Assembly (NCBI GenBank): GCA_016794585.1
Contig: JAEUJM010000024.1
Location: 1 to 64,000, forward strand
Source: Acidimicrobiales bacterium
Lineage (GTDB): Bacteria > Actinomycetota > Acidimicrobiia > Acidimicrobiales > DATDAH01
DNA length: 64,000 bases
Direction of reading: 5' to 3'
In this document: positions 8,121 through 16,650 of the stretch, piece by piece
Layout of the letters: each line of letters opens with the position of its first letter
Position numbering within the stretch: the first letter of the stretch is position 1
The notes under the pieces: generated by a model
Told to the model about the DNA's origin: nothing
Database searches by the model: none
What the model saw: only the letters and a program-made list of their open reading frames with translations
Made by a program: the position numbers and the translations under genes

Positions 8121-9236
8121 TCAGGAGCCAGGGGCGAGCTCGCGACGCCGCACCCGGGCGGACAGCTGTTCACGGATCGTCACCGGTTGCTCGGCCTCGC
8201 GGGCACCCCAGTCGTAGACCACCGTCGTGCCCGCGGCGCGATCGTGCAGGGTCAGTCGCTCGTCACCGAGCACGAGGCCGAGGAACAGGACCGGGACGAA
8301 CAACGAGACCGGCAGCAGGAGGGCGCGGACGAAGGCCCGGGCACCGCTGACCACCCCGCCGTCGCGACGGACCACCGCGAGGCCGAGCAGGGCCATCGCC
8401 GGCGTCCGTCCGAGGAAGGCCACCGGGAGCCAGAACCACGCGAGGAACAGCAAGGACAGCGTTGCGAGCGAGACGAGTGCGGTCACCCGGGACGACGGAT
8501 CGAGGCCCAAGATGCTCCCGAAGAAGAACGCCAAGACGGCGACCAGACCGGCGTTGAGCGTCACGACCGCAGCGACGTCGGCGACCACCGCCAGGAGCTG
8601 GGTGACCGGCCCGGCGTAGTGGCCGCTCACATCACGGCGCTGGAGTTCGTTCGGGTCGGCGGCCGGCGTCGCCCGCTCGACGACGTCGTCGACGAGCCCG
8701 CCCGGCATCGCGGGACGGCGACCGGGCCGGCGCCGCAGCACCCGGCCGACCACGCCGTCCACCGTGGCGTCCATCCGGACGAACTGCCGGCGAACGAGGT
8801 CGAGCCCGGACACCGCCACGTCCTGGCTCGCGCCCGCCGTGAGCTTGGCCATGTCCAGCCTGCCGATCAGGGCCTCGAGGTCCAACCGTGCGGCGATCTG
8901 GTCCACGTCGAGGCGGGCCAGCAGCGCGTCCAGGTCCAACCGGTTCGCGATCTCGTTGACATCGAGCCGGGCCACGAGCGCGTCGAGGTCGAGTCGGGCC
9001 GCGATCTCGTTCACGTCGAGCCGGGCGATGAGCGCGTCGAGATCCAGGTCAGCGGCGATGACGTCGACGTCGATCGCGTCGACGAGGTCGTTGGTGTCGA
9101 TCTGACGCATCACCACCGGCGCCAGCCGACCGACGACACCGCCGATCAGCCCGGGACGGTGCGGCGTGCCCTCCGGAGGTTCGACCACCACGGCGACGCT
9201 ACTTGTAGACGCGCCTGATCGGGCCTGCCCGACCAC
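8121..9236 (-). CDS. RDD family membrane protein with 11-residue LD repeats
   Basis: The protein has up to 371 residues. Residues ~45-130 are an amphipathic repeat with an 11-residue period, e.g. ARLDVNEIA / ARLDLDALV, about seven copies in which LD recurs every 11 residues. A basic segment follows, then an RDD domain with three to four membrane spans (AGLVAVLAFFFGSILG, LLFLAWFWLPVAFLGRTPAM, VRALLLPVSLFVPVLFLGLVLG) and a cytosolic tail (LHDRAAGTTVVYDWG). GTG 9236 starts 8 bp after the stop of the upstream oxidoreductase, so the two form an operon. GTG 9191 is an alternative start. RDD proteins have diverse or unknown roles. Confidence 0.85.
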   Translation of the reverse strand: MVGQARSGASTSSVAVVVEPPEGTPHRPGLIGGVVGRLAPVVMRQIDTNDLVDAIDVDVIAADLDLDALIARLDVNEIAARLDLDALVARLDVNEIANRLDLDALLARLDVDQIAARLDLEALIGRLDMAKLTAGASQDVAVSGLDLVRRQFVRMDATVDGVVGRVLRRRPGRRPAMPGGLVDDVVERATPAADPNELQRRDVSGHYAGPVTQLLAVVADVAAVVTLNAGLVAVLAFFFGSILGLDPSSRVTALVSLATLSLLFLAWFWLPVAFLGRTPAMALLGLAVVRRDGGVVSGARAFVRALLLPVSLFVPVLFLGLVLGDERLTLHDRAAGTTVVYDWGAREAEQPVTIREQLSARVRRRELAPGS

Positions 9237-9243
9237 TCAGCGG

Positions 9244-10215
9244 TCAGGAGGACTCGGCGACGGTGACGACGACCTTCCCCAGCGCCCGGCCCTCGCCGAC
9301 GTAGGCGAGGGCCGCGTCGACCTCGTCGAGCCCGAACGTCCGGTCGATGTGGATCCCGACGTCGCCATCGACGCAGAGCCGGGCGAGCGGCGCGAAGTGC
9401 TCGGGCCCCTCCTGCACGGCGAGCACTCCCATCCGACGGCCGGTGAGTACGCCCGCGATCGACCCGATCGTCAGGATCCGCAACAACGTGGACACCGACC
9501 CGCCGACGCAGCGGTACCGCCCACCCCTTCGCAACGCGCGTCGGTAGGCGAACACCGACCGGTGCGCGACGAGATCGAGGATGAGATCGGAGGGCGGCAC
9601 CGAGCGGGTGAAGTCCTGGGCCCGATGGTCGACGACCTCGTCGGCACCGAGCGACCGCATGAAGTCGAGCTTCGCCCCGTTGTCGACCGCGATCACGTGC
9701 GCGCCGACCCGCTTGGCGAGTTGGATGGCAAACGCCCCCGAACCACCGCCCGCCCCGTTGATGAGCACGCGCTGACCCGCGACGGCGCCTTCGGTTCCCT
9801 GGAGCGCGATCGCTCCTGACTGCGGGATCGTCGAGGCCTCGCTGAACGTGAGGCCTGGCGGCTTGGGCGCGAGGACCGACTCGCCCGCCAACGCGAACTC
9901 GGCGAAGCCACCCTTCAGGGCGAGGTTGTCGCCGTACACCTCGTCACCGACCCGGAACCGGGTGACACCGTCGCCGACGTCCTCGACCCAGCCGGCGATG
10001 TCCGAGCCGAGGACCGGACGGGCGGGTGCGCGGAGACCGCCGACGCGGGCGTACAGCGGCGAGCCCCGCAGGGTCTCCCAGTCGCTGAGGTTCACCGACG
10101 TCGCCGCCACGCGCACGAGCACCTGGCCGGCACCCGGGCTCGGCGTGGGGAGGTTGCCGATCCTCAGCGCTTCCGGCCCGCCGTACCGCTCGTGGACGAC
10201 CGCTCTCACCGGCAT
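9244..10215 (-). CDS. NADPH:quinone-reductase-like MDR oxidoreductase
   Basis: The protein has about 323 residues and is a zinc-free medium-chain oxidoreductase of the quinone reductase type. MPVRAVVHERYGGPEALR is the family start, LGSDIAGWVEDVG the substrate-domain signature, and INGAGGGSGAFAIQLAKRVG the nucleotide-binding loop. It lacks the zinc-ligand cysteines of the alcohol dehydrogenase at 1162. I selected ATG 10215; GTG 10236 would add seven residues. It is co-transcribed with the RDD protein, whose start is 8 bp beyond its stop. Confidence 0.88.
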   Translation of the reverse strand: MPVRAVVHERYGGPEALRIGNLPTPSPGAGQVLVRVAATSVNLSDWETLRGSPLYARVGGLRAPARPVLGSDIAGWVEDVGDGVTRFRVGDEVYGDNLALKGGFAEFALAGESVLAPKPPGLTFSEASTIPQSGAIALQGTEGAVAGQRVLINGAGGGSGAFAIQLAKRVGAHVIAVDNGAKLDFMRSLGADEVVDHRAQDFTRSVPPSDLILDLVAHRSVFAYRRALRRGGRYRCVGGSVSTLLRILTIGSIAGVLTGRRMGVLAVQEGPEHFAPLARLCVDGDVGIHIDRTFGLDEVDAALAYVGEGRALGKVVVTVAESS

Positions 10216-10343
10216 CTCCCAGGGGCCATCACCCACTCCCCACGAGGGGCAACCTAACCCACCGTCCGGCAGGGACGATCTCGCCAGCCCAGAGGCGAAC
10301 GTCGACTACGAGCCCCTCGCGGGCTCGGTCGGGTTCACCGACG

Positions 10344-10521
10344 GCGCAGACACGACTGCAGCACCTGCGTGACGCCGCCGACAAGGCGATCGCGTTCACC
10401 GAGGGCCGCGACCGGGCCGCCCTCGATCCGGCGAGCAGGGCGATCACGACGAGCTCCGACGCCTCGCCGGCCTTGGCAGCCAGGACGCTGCGGACGTGTT
10501 GGCGGAGCTGGAAGCGGAGTA
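10344..10521 (+). pseudogene. Degraded gene fragments (HepT/DUF86-like piece and helical-repeat piece)
   Basis: Two short coding-like pieces lie in different frames with no start codon. About 10356-10427 reads LQHLRDAADKAIAFTEGRD and RAALD, resembling the first helix of HepT/DUF86 HEPN proteins. About 10433-10521 reads GDHDELRRLAGLGSQDAADV and ends LAELEAE plus stop, like the last unit of a GD-x-ELRRLA helical repeat protein. Assignment is by eye only. The rest of the 522-bp gap (10216-10343 and 10522-10737) shows nothing else apart from the promoter-like element near 10724. Confidence 0.3.
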
Positions 10522-10737
10522 GGCGTACCGGGCGGACGGTCGCCGGCTCCCCGCATCAATCCGACCAGCTCCGAGGATCGATGCCAGACAAGACCCTCTC
10601 GTGGTGATCACGTTCCTCGGCTCCGGCCCCGTCGTGTTCGGTTCTAGCCATAGTCGACCGCGCCGTGCTGTGACGTCGGCTTGGCCCGTCCACGGCCACC
10701 GAATTGGGAGCATCGCGATCATCTATGGTTCGCTGCC

Positions 10738-13700
10738 GTGCGGGCGGCGATCAGACCACGAATGCCGAGGTCGATGCTTGCGGTGTTGCTCGTGTCGGCC
10801 GTGAGTGTGGTGGGCCCGACCATCTCAGCCGGAGCGGAGGAATTCCCGCCTACCTACGTCACCCAATTTGGAAGCTCTGGGGCCGGACCCGGCCAGTTCG
10901 ACCTACCTGGCGGCGTGGCGGTCGACCCTGACGGCAACGTCTATGTCACCGATGCCCTCAACAACCGGGTGCAGAAGTTCACCTCGAGCGGGCAGTACCT
11001 CATCGAGTGGGGAAGCCCTGGGAACGCCACGGGGCAGTTCAACACCCCGGCCGGGATCGCGGTAGACCCTGACGGCAACGTCTACGTCGCTGATGTCCTC
11101 AACCACCGGGTGCAGAAGTTCACCTCGAGCGGCGAGTTCATCGCCCAGTGGTTCCCCTCCTGGTCGGGCGAGTCGCTGTCGCCACAAGCGCTGGCAGTCG
11201 ACGCCGACGGCAACGTCTACGTGACGGTCAATGGCAGCATCTACCCGATCTATCCCGGGCCGCGTCTGCAGAAGTTCACGTCGTCGGGAGCGCTCCTCGC
11301 AGAGTGGGGCACCTTCGGTGGCGGCGACGGGCAGCTGACCTTCTCGACCGGCGTGGCCGTCGATGCCAACGGCCACGTCTATGTGACCGATGGGGTCAAC
11401 CGGGTGCAGAAGTTCACCTCGTCCGGGAACTTCCTCGCCCGGTGGGGAACCACCGGGTCGGGTGCCGGGCAGTTCGACCGCCCGGGTGGCGTGGCGGTGG
11501 ATTCCACCGGCAACGTCTACGTCGCCGACGCCGGTAACAACCGGGTGCAGAAGTTCACCTCCTCAGGCACCTACCTCACCCAGTGGGGAAGCGTCGGCTC
11601 CGCCGAAGGACAGTTCGATCGCCCGAACGTGATCGCCGTCGAGGGCAACGGCGACATCTATGTCGGCGAGGGCGGCGACCGCATCCAGGTGTTCGCCTCC
11701 TGCGCGACACCGTCACCGGGTGGGACCGCATCACCGACGATCACCCTGAGCGTGGAGGGCAACCACTCCGGGGGCGATGCGCTGCGGCCCACGGTCGCTC
11801 GGCGCCTGCAGCCGGGCGTGTGGGAGCAGGACGCGACGGTCGGGTACGCCGAACTGGTGGCCGAGGTGGGAGCGACGGGGTCGTGCCCCTCCAACGACCC
11901 GGTCGAGTTGCTCCTCACGTTCGGCCAGGGGCTGGTTCCGGTGGGGCCCTCGACGGAGTCTCAGTCGGCAGGTTGGGCGTGCGACCCGCCGGAGGTCGGC
12001 ATGAGCCTGGTCGCGCGCTGCACCCTTACCGACCACGCTCCGATCGGCCCAGGGAGTCCCGCTCCGACGCTGACCTACCTCGCGGATGTCGGGTGGGACG
12101 CCGTGCAGGAAGCTTCCGCGCAAGCGCTCGCGTCGATCGGGGACAACTCCGCGGGCGCGATCGACACGATTCCGGTGAAGCCGACCATCGTGGGCATGGG
12201 CGACTCGTACTCGTCGGGCGAAGGCGCCGGGTCCTACACACCCGACACCGCGGCGAGCGGCGGGTGTCACCGTTCGCCCGCCTCCTGGCAGCACTACTGG
12301 GCCACGGCGATGCTGACCGGGACCGATCCCGGCGGGGCACCGGCGACCTACACCGAGGGCTTCCGCCACATCGCCTGCTCTGGTGCTGTGTCCGGCGACG
12401 TCATGGGTGACCAACCCGGCGACATCCCCGAACACAACCAGGTCAACCAGTTGAGGGCGATCCGCGATGACACCGGCGTCGATGCCGTCGTCGTCACCAT
12501 CGGCGGAAACGACGCCTTATTCGCCGCCATCATCAAACGCTGCCTGCTGCCCTCGCTGGGTCCCGCCGGTGAGTGCCAGAACAGCACCTGGAACGCCGCA
12601 AGCGGAACCGACCGGGTGACCCGGCGCATCAACTCGCTCTACGCCCGGATGGTGGACACGTTCAGGACAATCCGCCGAGCAACGAGCACCGCTGGCTCGA
12701 CCGACCACGACTTCGCGCCCGTGTACGTCTCGGGCTACCCGCGGCTCGTCCCGAACGCGGCGGAGGACGCCAACTGCCCCAGCCTCTCGTACTTGTCCCA
12801 GAGCGAACGCGTCTGGCTCCGCCGGAAGATCACCGACGCCGACAGCATGCTACGGGCAGCGGCGTCGACCGCCGGCGTGCACTACCTCAGCGTCCTGCCC
12901 ATCTTCGACGCCAACCAGCGATGCCAGCCGAGCGACCCCCAACCGGCGGTGAACGGCAACATCGTCCCGCGACTCGGACGCTGGCAGCTCCAGGAAGGTT
13001 TCCACCCCACCTCGGTCGGATTCGGGCTCTGGGGCCGAGCCGCCCTCACCCAGGCGCCGAGCCCCACGGCGAACCCTGCGCCCACAGCTGGTGGCCAACC
13101 GACCCCGTACGACAACCCGGTGCTCGCCAGCAACCTCGCCGCAGACACACCCGACGCCATCGGCACACCCTCGACCGCGACCGTCGATCACTTCCTTCGC
13201 GGCTCCGAGCCCACCTCCATCTTCTATGACGGCCTGCGCCCCGACAGCGCGGTCACCGCCTACCTGTTCTCTGACCCCATTGGCCTCGGGTCGTTCCCCG
13301 TCGACGCCACCGGCCGGGCCACCGTGGTGCTACCGGCCGGCACCGCCCGCCAGTTGAGCTTCGGGCTGCACCACCTCCTCCTGTCCGGCACCGACGTCGA
13401 CCAACAGCCCTGGGAGAGGATCCTCAGCGTCCCCGTGAACCCAGCCCCGGACGGGCGCATCAAGAAGGGAGCCACCGGCACCAACCGGGGCAACGATGTC
13501 TACAACACGACCGGCACCGACCAGACCGCCAACGGGTCGGCCCCCCGCGGCGGCACCATCACTTACTACGTGTCCGCCCAGAACGACGCCCCTGTCCGCG
13601 ACCGACTGCGCGTCAAAGGCACCGCGTCCACCAGCAGGTTCACGGTCACCTACACCACCGGCGGCACCAACATCACCTCCGCCGTCACCTCCGGTACCTA

Positions 13701-13866
13701 CCGAACTCCGTCCCTCGAACCCGGGGCCACCCAGAAGATCAAGGTCACCGTCACCGTCCGCACCACCGCACCCACCGGCTCGACCTTCACCGGCACGCTC
13801 GCCGTCGCCTCAGACGCCGACCGCGCCGTCAAGGACAAGGTCAAGTTCGTGACGAGCAGGCGGTGA
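10738..13866 (+). CDS. Secreted NHL-propeller / SGNH hydrolase
   Basis: The protein has about 1042 residues. A signal peptide (MLAVLLVSAVSVVGPTISAGA) precedes six NHL-type units at residues ~38-320, each with GGVAVDPDGNVYVTD and NNRVQKFTSSG. Together they should form a beta-propeller. An SGNH/GDSL esterase-lipase domain follows: block I GMGDSYSSGEG near residue 488, block III VTIGGNDA near 588, and the catalytic His in EGFHPTSVGF near 755. A beta-rich C-terminal domain of ~120 residues ends the protein without an anchor motif. GTG 10738 lies 8 nt after TATGGT (10724-10729), which suggests a leaderless transcript; ATG 10762 is the alternative. Likely an extracellular carbohydrate or lipid esterase. 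Confidence 0.85.
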   Translation: MRAAIRPRMPRSMLAVLLVSAVSVVGPTISAGAEEFPPTYVTQFGSSGAGPGQFDLPGGVAVDPDGNVYVTDALNNRVQKFTSSGQYLIEWGSPGNATGQFNTPAGIAVDPDGNVYVADVLNHRVQKFTSSGEFIAQWFPSWSGESLSPQALAVDADGNVYVTVNGSIYPIYPGPRLQKFTSSGALLAEWGTFGGGDGQLTFSTGVAVDANGHVYVTDGVNRVQKFTSSGNFLARWGTTGSGAGQFDRPGGVAVDSTGNVYVADAGNNRVQKFTSSGTYLTQWGSVGSAEGQFDRPNVIAVEGNGDIYVGEGGDRIQVFASCATPSPGGTASPTITLSVEGNHSGGDALRPTVARRLQPGVWEQDATVGYAELVAEVGATGSCPSNDPVELLLTFGQGLVPVGPSTESQSAGWACDPPEVGMSLVARCTLTDHAPIGPGSPAPTLTYLADVGWDAVQEASAQALASIGDNSAGAIDTIPVKPTIVGMGDSYSSGEGAGSYTPDTAASGGCHRSPASWQHYWATAMLTGTDPGGAPATYTEGFRHIACSGAVSGDVMGDQPGDIPEHNQVNQLRAIRDDTGVDAVVVTIGGNDALFAAIIKRCLLPSLGPAGECQNSTWNAASGTDRVTRRINSLYARMVDTFRTIRRATSTAGSTDHDFAPVYVSGYPRLVPNAAEDANCPSLSYLSQSERVWLRRKITDADSMLRAAASTAGVHYLSVLPIFDANQRCQPSDPQPAVNGNIVPRLGRWQLQEGFHPTSVGFGLWGRAALTQAPSPTANPAPTAGGQPTPYDNPVLASNLAADTPDAIGTPSTATVDHFLRGSEPTSIFYDGLRPDSAVTAYLFSDPIGLGSFPVDATGRATVVLPAGTARQLSFGLHHLLLSGTDVDQQPWERILSVPVNPAPDGRIKKGATGTNRGNDVYNTTGTDQTANGSAPRGGTITYYVSAQNDAPVRDRLRVKGTASTSRFTVTYTTGGTNITSAVTSGTYRTPSLEPGATQKIKVTVTVRTTAPTGSTFTGTLAVASDADRAVKDKVKFVTSRR

Positions 13867-13973
13867 CTAGCGCAGCAAGGTCATCGAGTTCAGGCGCTGA
13901 TCTCGGGGTCACGCGGCCTCACCAAGAACCGAGCTGGCGGAGCCGACCCACGCCACGGGACCCTGAAGGCGAC

Positions 13974-13999
13974 GGAACCCCCGCCGAGACGGGGGTTCC
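13974..13999. terminator. Hairpin downstream of the tRNA fragment
   Basis: GGAACCCCC and GGGGGTTCC form a perfect 9-bp stem with an 8-nt loop, with no U-tract. It follows the truncated tRNA-Val on the minus strand directly and was probably its terminator. It could also end the SGNH gene, which stops 108 bp upstream on the plus strand. Confidence 0.6.
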
Positions 14000-14005
14000 T
14001 CCGGG

Positions 14006-14052
14006 TGGGCGATACTGGTTTCGAACCAGTGGCCTCTGCCGTGTGAAGGCAT
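14006..14052 (-). pseudogene. 3' half of tRNA-Val(CAC): attachment-site-like remnant
   Basis: Read on the minus strand, the segment gives an anticodon stem-loop TGCC-TTCACAC-GGCA (anticodon CAC), a variable region AGGCC, a perfect T-arm ACTGG-TTCGAAA-CCAGT, and the 3' acceptor strand ATCGCCC plus A. The 5' acceptor strand and D-arm are absent; sequence similarity to a normal tRNA stops at the anticodon stem. A 3' half ending this way is the usual footprint of an element integrated at a tRNA gene. The remaining sequence from 13867 to 14219 has no gene. Confidence 0.7.
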
Positions 14053-14219
14053 CGGGCCGCCCCTCGGAAAACCCCAGAATCCCGGGCTGACCAGGGATTA
14101 CGTGATCGGGGCCTCTATCTCGGGTTGCCCCCGGTTTACCACCCGCGACCCCGGTTCCCGCGCCATTCGCGGACATTTCGCGGACAGTCCGTGGGCACCG
14201 TGGCTGGCGCCGCTTGACA

Positions 14220-14243
14220 GAGTCCCGTGAGGTGGTGGGGTTT
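14220..14243. repeat. Left terminal inverted repeat of the IS256-type element
   Basis: 24-bp repeat matching the complement of 15569-15592 at 21 of 24 positions. Both ends share GAGTCCC at the tip and TGGTGGGGTTT inside. Confidence 0.85.
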
Positions 14244-14264
14244 CGAGGGTGATCCTCGGTGTGT

Positions 14265-15491
14265 TCAGCCAGTGATGGCCGGCTGGTCTGGGTCAGTGTC
14301 GCGCGGGTGGTCGAGCAGGGCCATCGAGGTCTCGGAGAGGTAGCGGCGGGCGATGGCCCATTCGTCGTGTTGGTCGGCGAGGACCGCGCCGATGAGGCGG
14401 ATGGCGGACCGGTCGTTGGGGAAGATCCCGACGACGTTGGAGCGGCGCTTCACTTCCTTGTTGAGCCGCTCGAGCGGGTTGTTCGACCAGATCTTGCGCC
14501 AGTGGGCCCCAGGGAACGCGGTGAAGGCCAACACGTCGGTGCGCGCGGCGCGCATGGACTCGGCGGCCTTGGGGAACCGTTCGGTGAGGGTGTCGGTGAC
14601 CTCATCGAAGCGGGCTTCGACCTCGTCGGGGGTGCCGAGCGCGAAGATCGACCGGAACGCGGCGGCGACGAACTCCATATGGGACTTCGGGACCGTGGCC
14701 AGCAGGTTCCGGGCGTAGTGGACCCGGCAACGCTGCCAGGACGACCCCGCGAAGCACTTGCGGATCGACGCCTTGAGCCCGGCGTGCGCGTCAGAGATCA
14801 CTAGGCGCACCCCGCCGAGCCCCCGGTCGCGCAACGTGCGGAGGAACCGGGTCCAGAACGTCTCGTCTTCGCTGTCGCCGATGTCGACCCCGAGGACCTC
14901 TCGGTCACCGCGGGCGGTGATCCCAGTCGCGATCACCACCGCACGCGACACGACCTGGCCCAGAGCGTCGTCGCGGACGTTGATGTAGGTGGCGTCCAAG
15001 TACACGTAGGGGAACGCGACATGGCCGAGGGTGCGACCCCGGAACGCCTCGACACGGGCGTCGAGCCCTTCGCAGATCCGAGAGACCTGCGACTTCGAGA
15101 TCCCCGTGTCGATGCCCATCGCCGCGACCAGGTCGTCGACCGCCCGGGTCGAGACCCCGTTCACGTACGCCTCCATCACCACCGCGTACAACGCCTGGTC
15201 GATCCGGCGGCGCGGTTCCAACAGCTCGGGGAAGAACGACCCTTTCCGCAGCTTCGGGATCGCCAACTGCAGGTCCCCGGCCTTGGTCGACAGGACCTTC
15301 GGGCGCGACCCGTTGCGATGGGTGGTGCGTTCCGCGGAACGCTCCCACGGGTCCGCGCCGATCTTCTCGGTGGCCTCCGCGTCGATCAGCTGCTGGAGCG
15401 CCCACTGAGCGAGCTCGCGGACCAGGTCAGTGCCCTCCCCGACGCGGAGCGCGTCGAGCAGAGCCGAAACGGCAGACTCGTCAAGAGCCAT
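14265..15491 (-). CDS. IS256 family transposase
   Basis: The transposase is 408 residues and full length. The DDE catalytic residues sit in YVYLDATYINVR (D166), RLVISDAHAGLK (D234) and NNPLERLNKEVKRR (E341/E345), with the family's conserved C/H pair WQRCRVHYARN between the second D and the E. The start MALDESAVSALLDAL is the normal family N-terminus; the frame upstream of ATG 15491 is non-homologous. No frameshift or stop is seen, so the enzyme may be functional. Confidence 0.95.
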   Translation of the reverse strand: MALDESAVSALLDALRVGEGTDLVRELAQWALQQLIDAEATEKIGADPWERSAERTTHRNGSRPKVLSTKAGDLQLAIPKLRKGSFFPELLEPRRRIDQALYAVVMEAYVNGVSTRAVDDLVAAMGIDTGISKSQVSRICEGLDARVEAFRGRTLGHVAFPYVYLDATYINVRDDALGQVVSRAVVIATGITARGDREVLGVDIGDSEDETFWTRFLRTLRDRGLGGVRLVISDAHAGLKASIRKCFAGSSWQRCRVHYARNLLATVPKSHMEFVAAAFRSIFALGTPDEVEARFDEVTDTLTERFPKAAESMRAARTDVLAFTAFPGAHWRKIWSNNPLERLNKEVKRRSNVVGIFPNDRSAIRLIGAVLADQHDEWAIARRYLSETSMALLDHPRDTDPDQPAITG

Positions 15492-15568
15492 CGGTGTGAT
15501 CTCCTTGGTGTGCACTTTGGTCGGTACACACCGAGCATCACGCCGGTGGCTCACCTCACGGTGGACCC

Positions 15569-15592
15569 AAACCCCACCACGCCAGGGGACTC
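15569..15592. repeat. Right terminal inverted repeat of the IS256-type element
   Basis: 24-bp repeat complementary to 14220-14243 with three mismatches. It marks the upstream end of the element relative to the transposase. Confidence 0.85.
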
Positions 15593-15638
15593 ATACCGCC
15601 GCGCCGCCGCCGCCTTTGCCGAGGCCGCGAGGTGCTGG

Positions 15639-15799
15639 TCAGCGGGTGACGGAGAGGGCGAGGACTCCGGGGAGGTAGGTGTCGCCGGTGGAGGCGAGGT
15701 CGATGGCCGCGTTGCGGGCGCCGGGGGCGAGGAGGGGGCCGACGGTGATCGTGTCGATGTCGGCGCCGAGGGTGTTGGGGTGGTCGGGGGTGCGGCCGC
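15639..15799 (-). pseudogene. 3' remnant of a second sigma/DUF11 fusion gene
   Basis: The segment encodes the last ~53 codons and the stop of a protein like the one at 46330-48888 (…GADIDTITVGPLLAPGARNA …LALSVTR). At DNA level 15631-15799 matches 46322-46490 with about nine differences, roughly 95% identity. Similarity ends abruptly at 15800. No start is present. It lies 46 bp from the end of the IS256-type element, so recombination or transposition probably destroyed the copy. Confidence 0.8.
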
Positions 15800-15868
15800 C
15801 CGGCCTGAACCAGGCGTGCTCAGCGCCCCTTGGTGAACGTTCTCATGCCCGGTTGAGTGGAGCTGCTG

Positions 15869-16555
15869 CTAGGAGGCACGCCCGGGCTGAGCCTCAGCAC
15901 CAAGGTCGCGACCGTCCCACTCCCGCAGGAACTCCTCTAGGAAGCTCTCGAGGTAGGCGTGTCGACGCTCAGCGATGCCCCGCCCAGTCGCCGTGTTCAT
16001 CCGATCGCGGAGGAGAAGGAGCTTCTCGTAGAAGTGGTCCACGGTCGTGCCCGACCGCTTGAGGTACTCAGCCGTTGTCGCGTGCAAGGTCGGTGTCGAG
16101 CCGGGCTCGTGCATGGGCTGCCCTGCGGAACCGCCGTATGTGAAGGCACGGGCGACGCCCACGGCACCGATGGCGTCGAGGCGGTCAGCGTCTTGAACGA
16201 CCATGCCCTCGAGTGTCCCGATCGAGGAATCGACACCGGCGCCCTTGAACGTCACCCCACCGACGATCGTCGCGATCACTCCGGCGAACTCCTCGCTCTC
16301 GCCGAGCGAGACGACCCAGTCGAACGCTACCTGCGGCCCTTTCTCCAAGTCGCCGCCGTTGAGCTTGTAGTCAGAGATGTCGTGGAGGAGGGCCGCGAGC
16401 TCGACGACGTAGAGGTCGGCGCCTTCGTGCATGCCGATGACGAGGGCGAGCCGCCGCACGCGCTCGATGTGCCACCAGTCGTGCCCCGACGTGTCGGCGT
16501 ACAACTCCTCCCTGACGAAGGCCGCGGTCTTCCAGATCTTCTCGCCAGGGTTCAC
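15869..16555 (-). CDS. HD-domain metal-dependent phosphohydrolase
   Basis: The 228-residue protein resembles YedJ-type HD-superfamily hydrolases, which act on phosphate esters of nucleotides or similar substrates. The metal-site residues are H25 and H29 (SGHDWWHIERV), the HD pair in LAALLHDISDYK near residues 58-59, and the late Asp in VVQDADRLDAIGAVG. GTG 16555 is preceded by GGAGG at 8-12 nt. A TATCGT-like -10 element occurs ~30 bp upstream. It stands alone between the pseudogene remnant and the GAF-GGDEF gene. The physiological substrate is unknown. Confidence 0.9.
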   Translation of the reverse strand: MNPGEKIWKTAAFVREELYADTSGHDWWHIERVRRLALVIGMHEGADLYVVELAALLHDISDYKLNGGDLEKGPQVAFDWVVSLGESEEFAGVIATIVGGVTFKGAGVDSSIGTLEGMVVQDADRLDAIGAVGVARAFTYGGSAGQPMHEPGSTPTLHATTAEYLKRSGTTVDHFYEKLLLLRDRMNTATGRGIAERRHAYLESFLEEFLREWDGRDLGAEAQPGRAS

Positions 16556-16650
16556 GCTCTCGCCTCCATCGTCTCAACGATAGAATGGACGGGCTGGACG
16601 AGTGCCATGAACTCGACGTTCAGGGCCGAAACTGGCCGGCAAGCCCTGTT

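Larger units (their letters stand above)
14220..15592 (-). mobile_element. IS256-family insertion sequence
   Basis: A 1373-bp element bounded by imperfect 24-bp terminal inverted repeats. Left is 14220-14243 (GAGTCCCGTGAGGTGGTGGG then GTTT). Right is 15569-15592, whose complement begins GAGTCCCCTGGCGTGGTGGG. They match at 21 of 24 positions. It carries one transposase gene on the minus strand. I see no 8-9-bp target duplication outside the repeats, so the flanks were probably rearranged after insertion. Confidence 0.85.
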
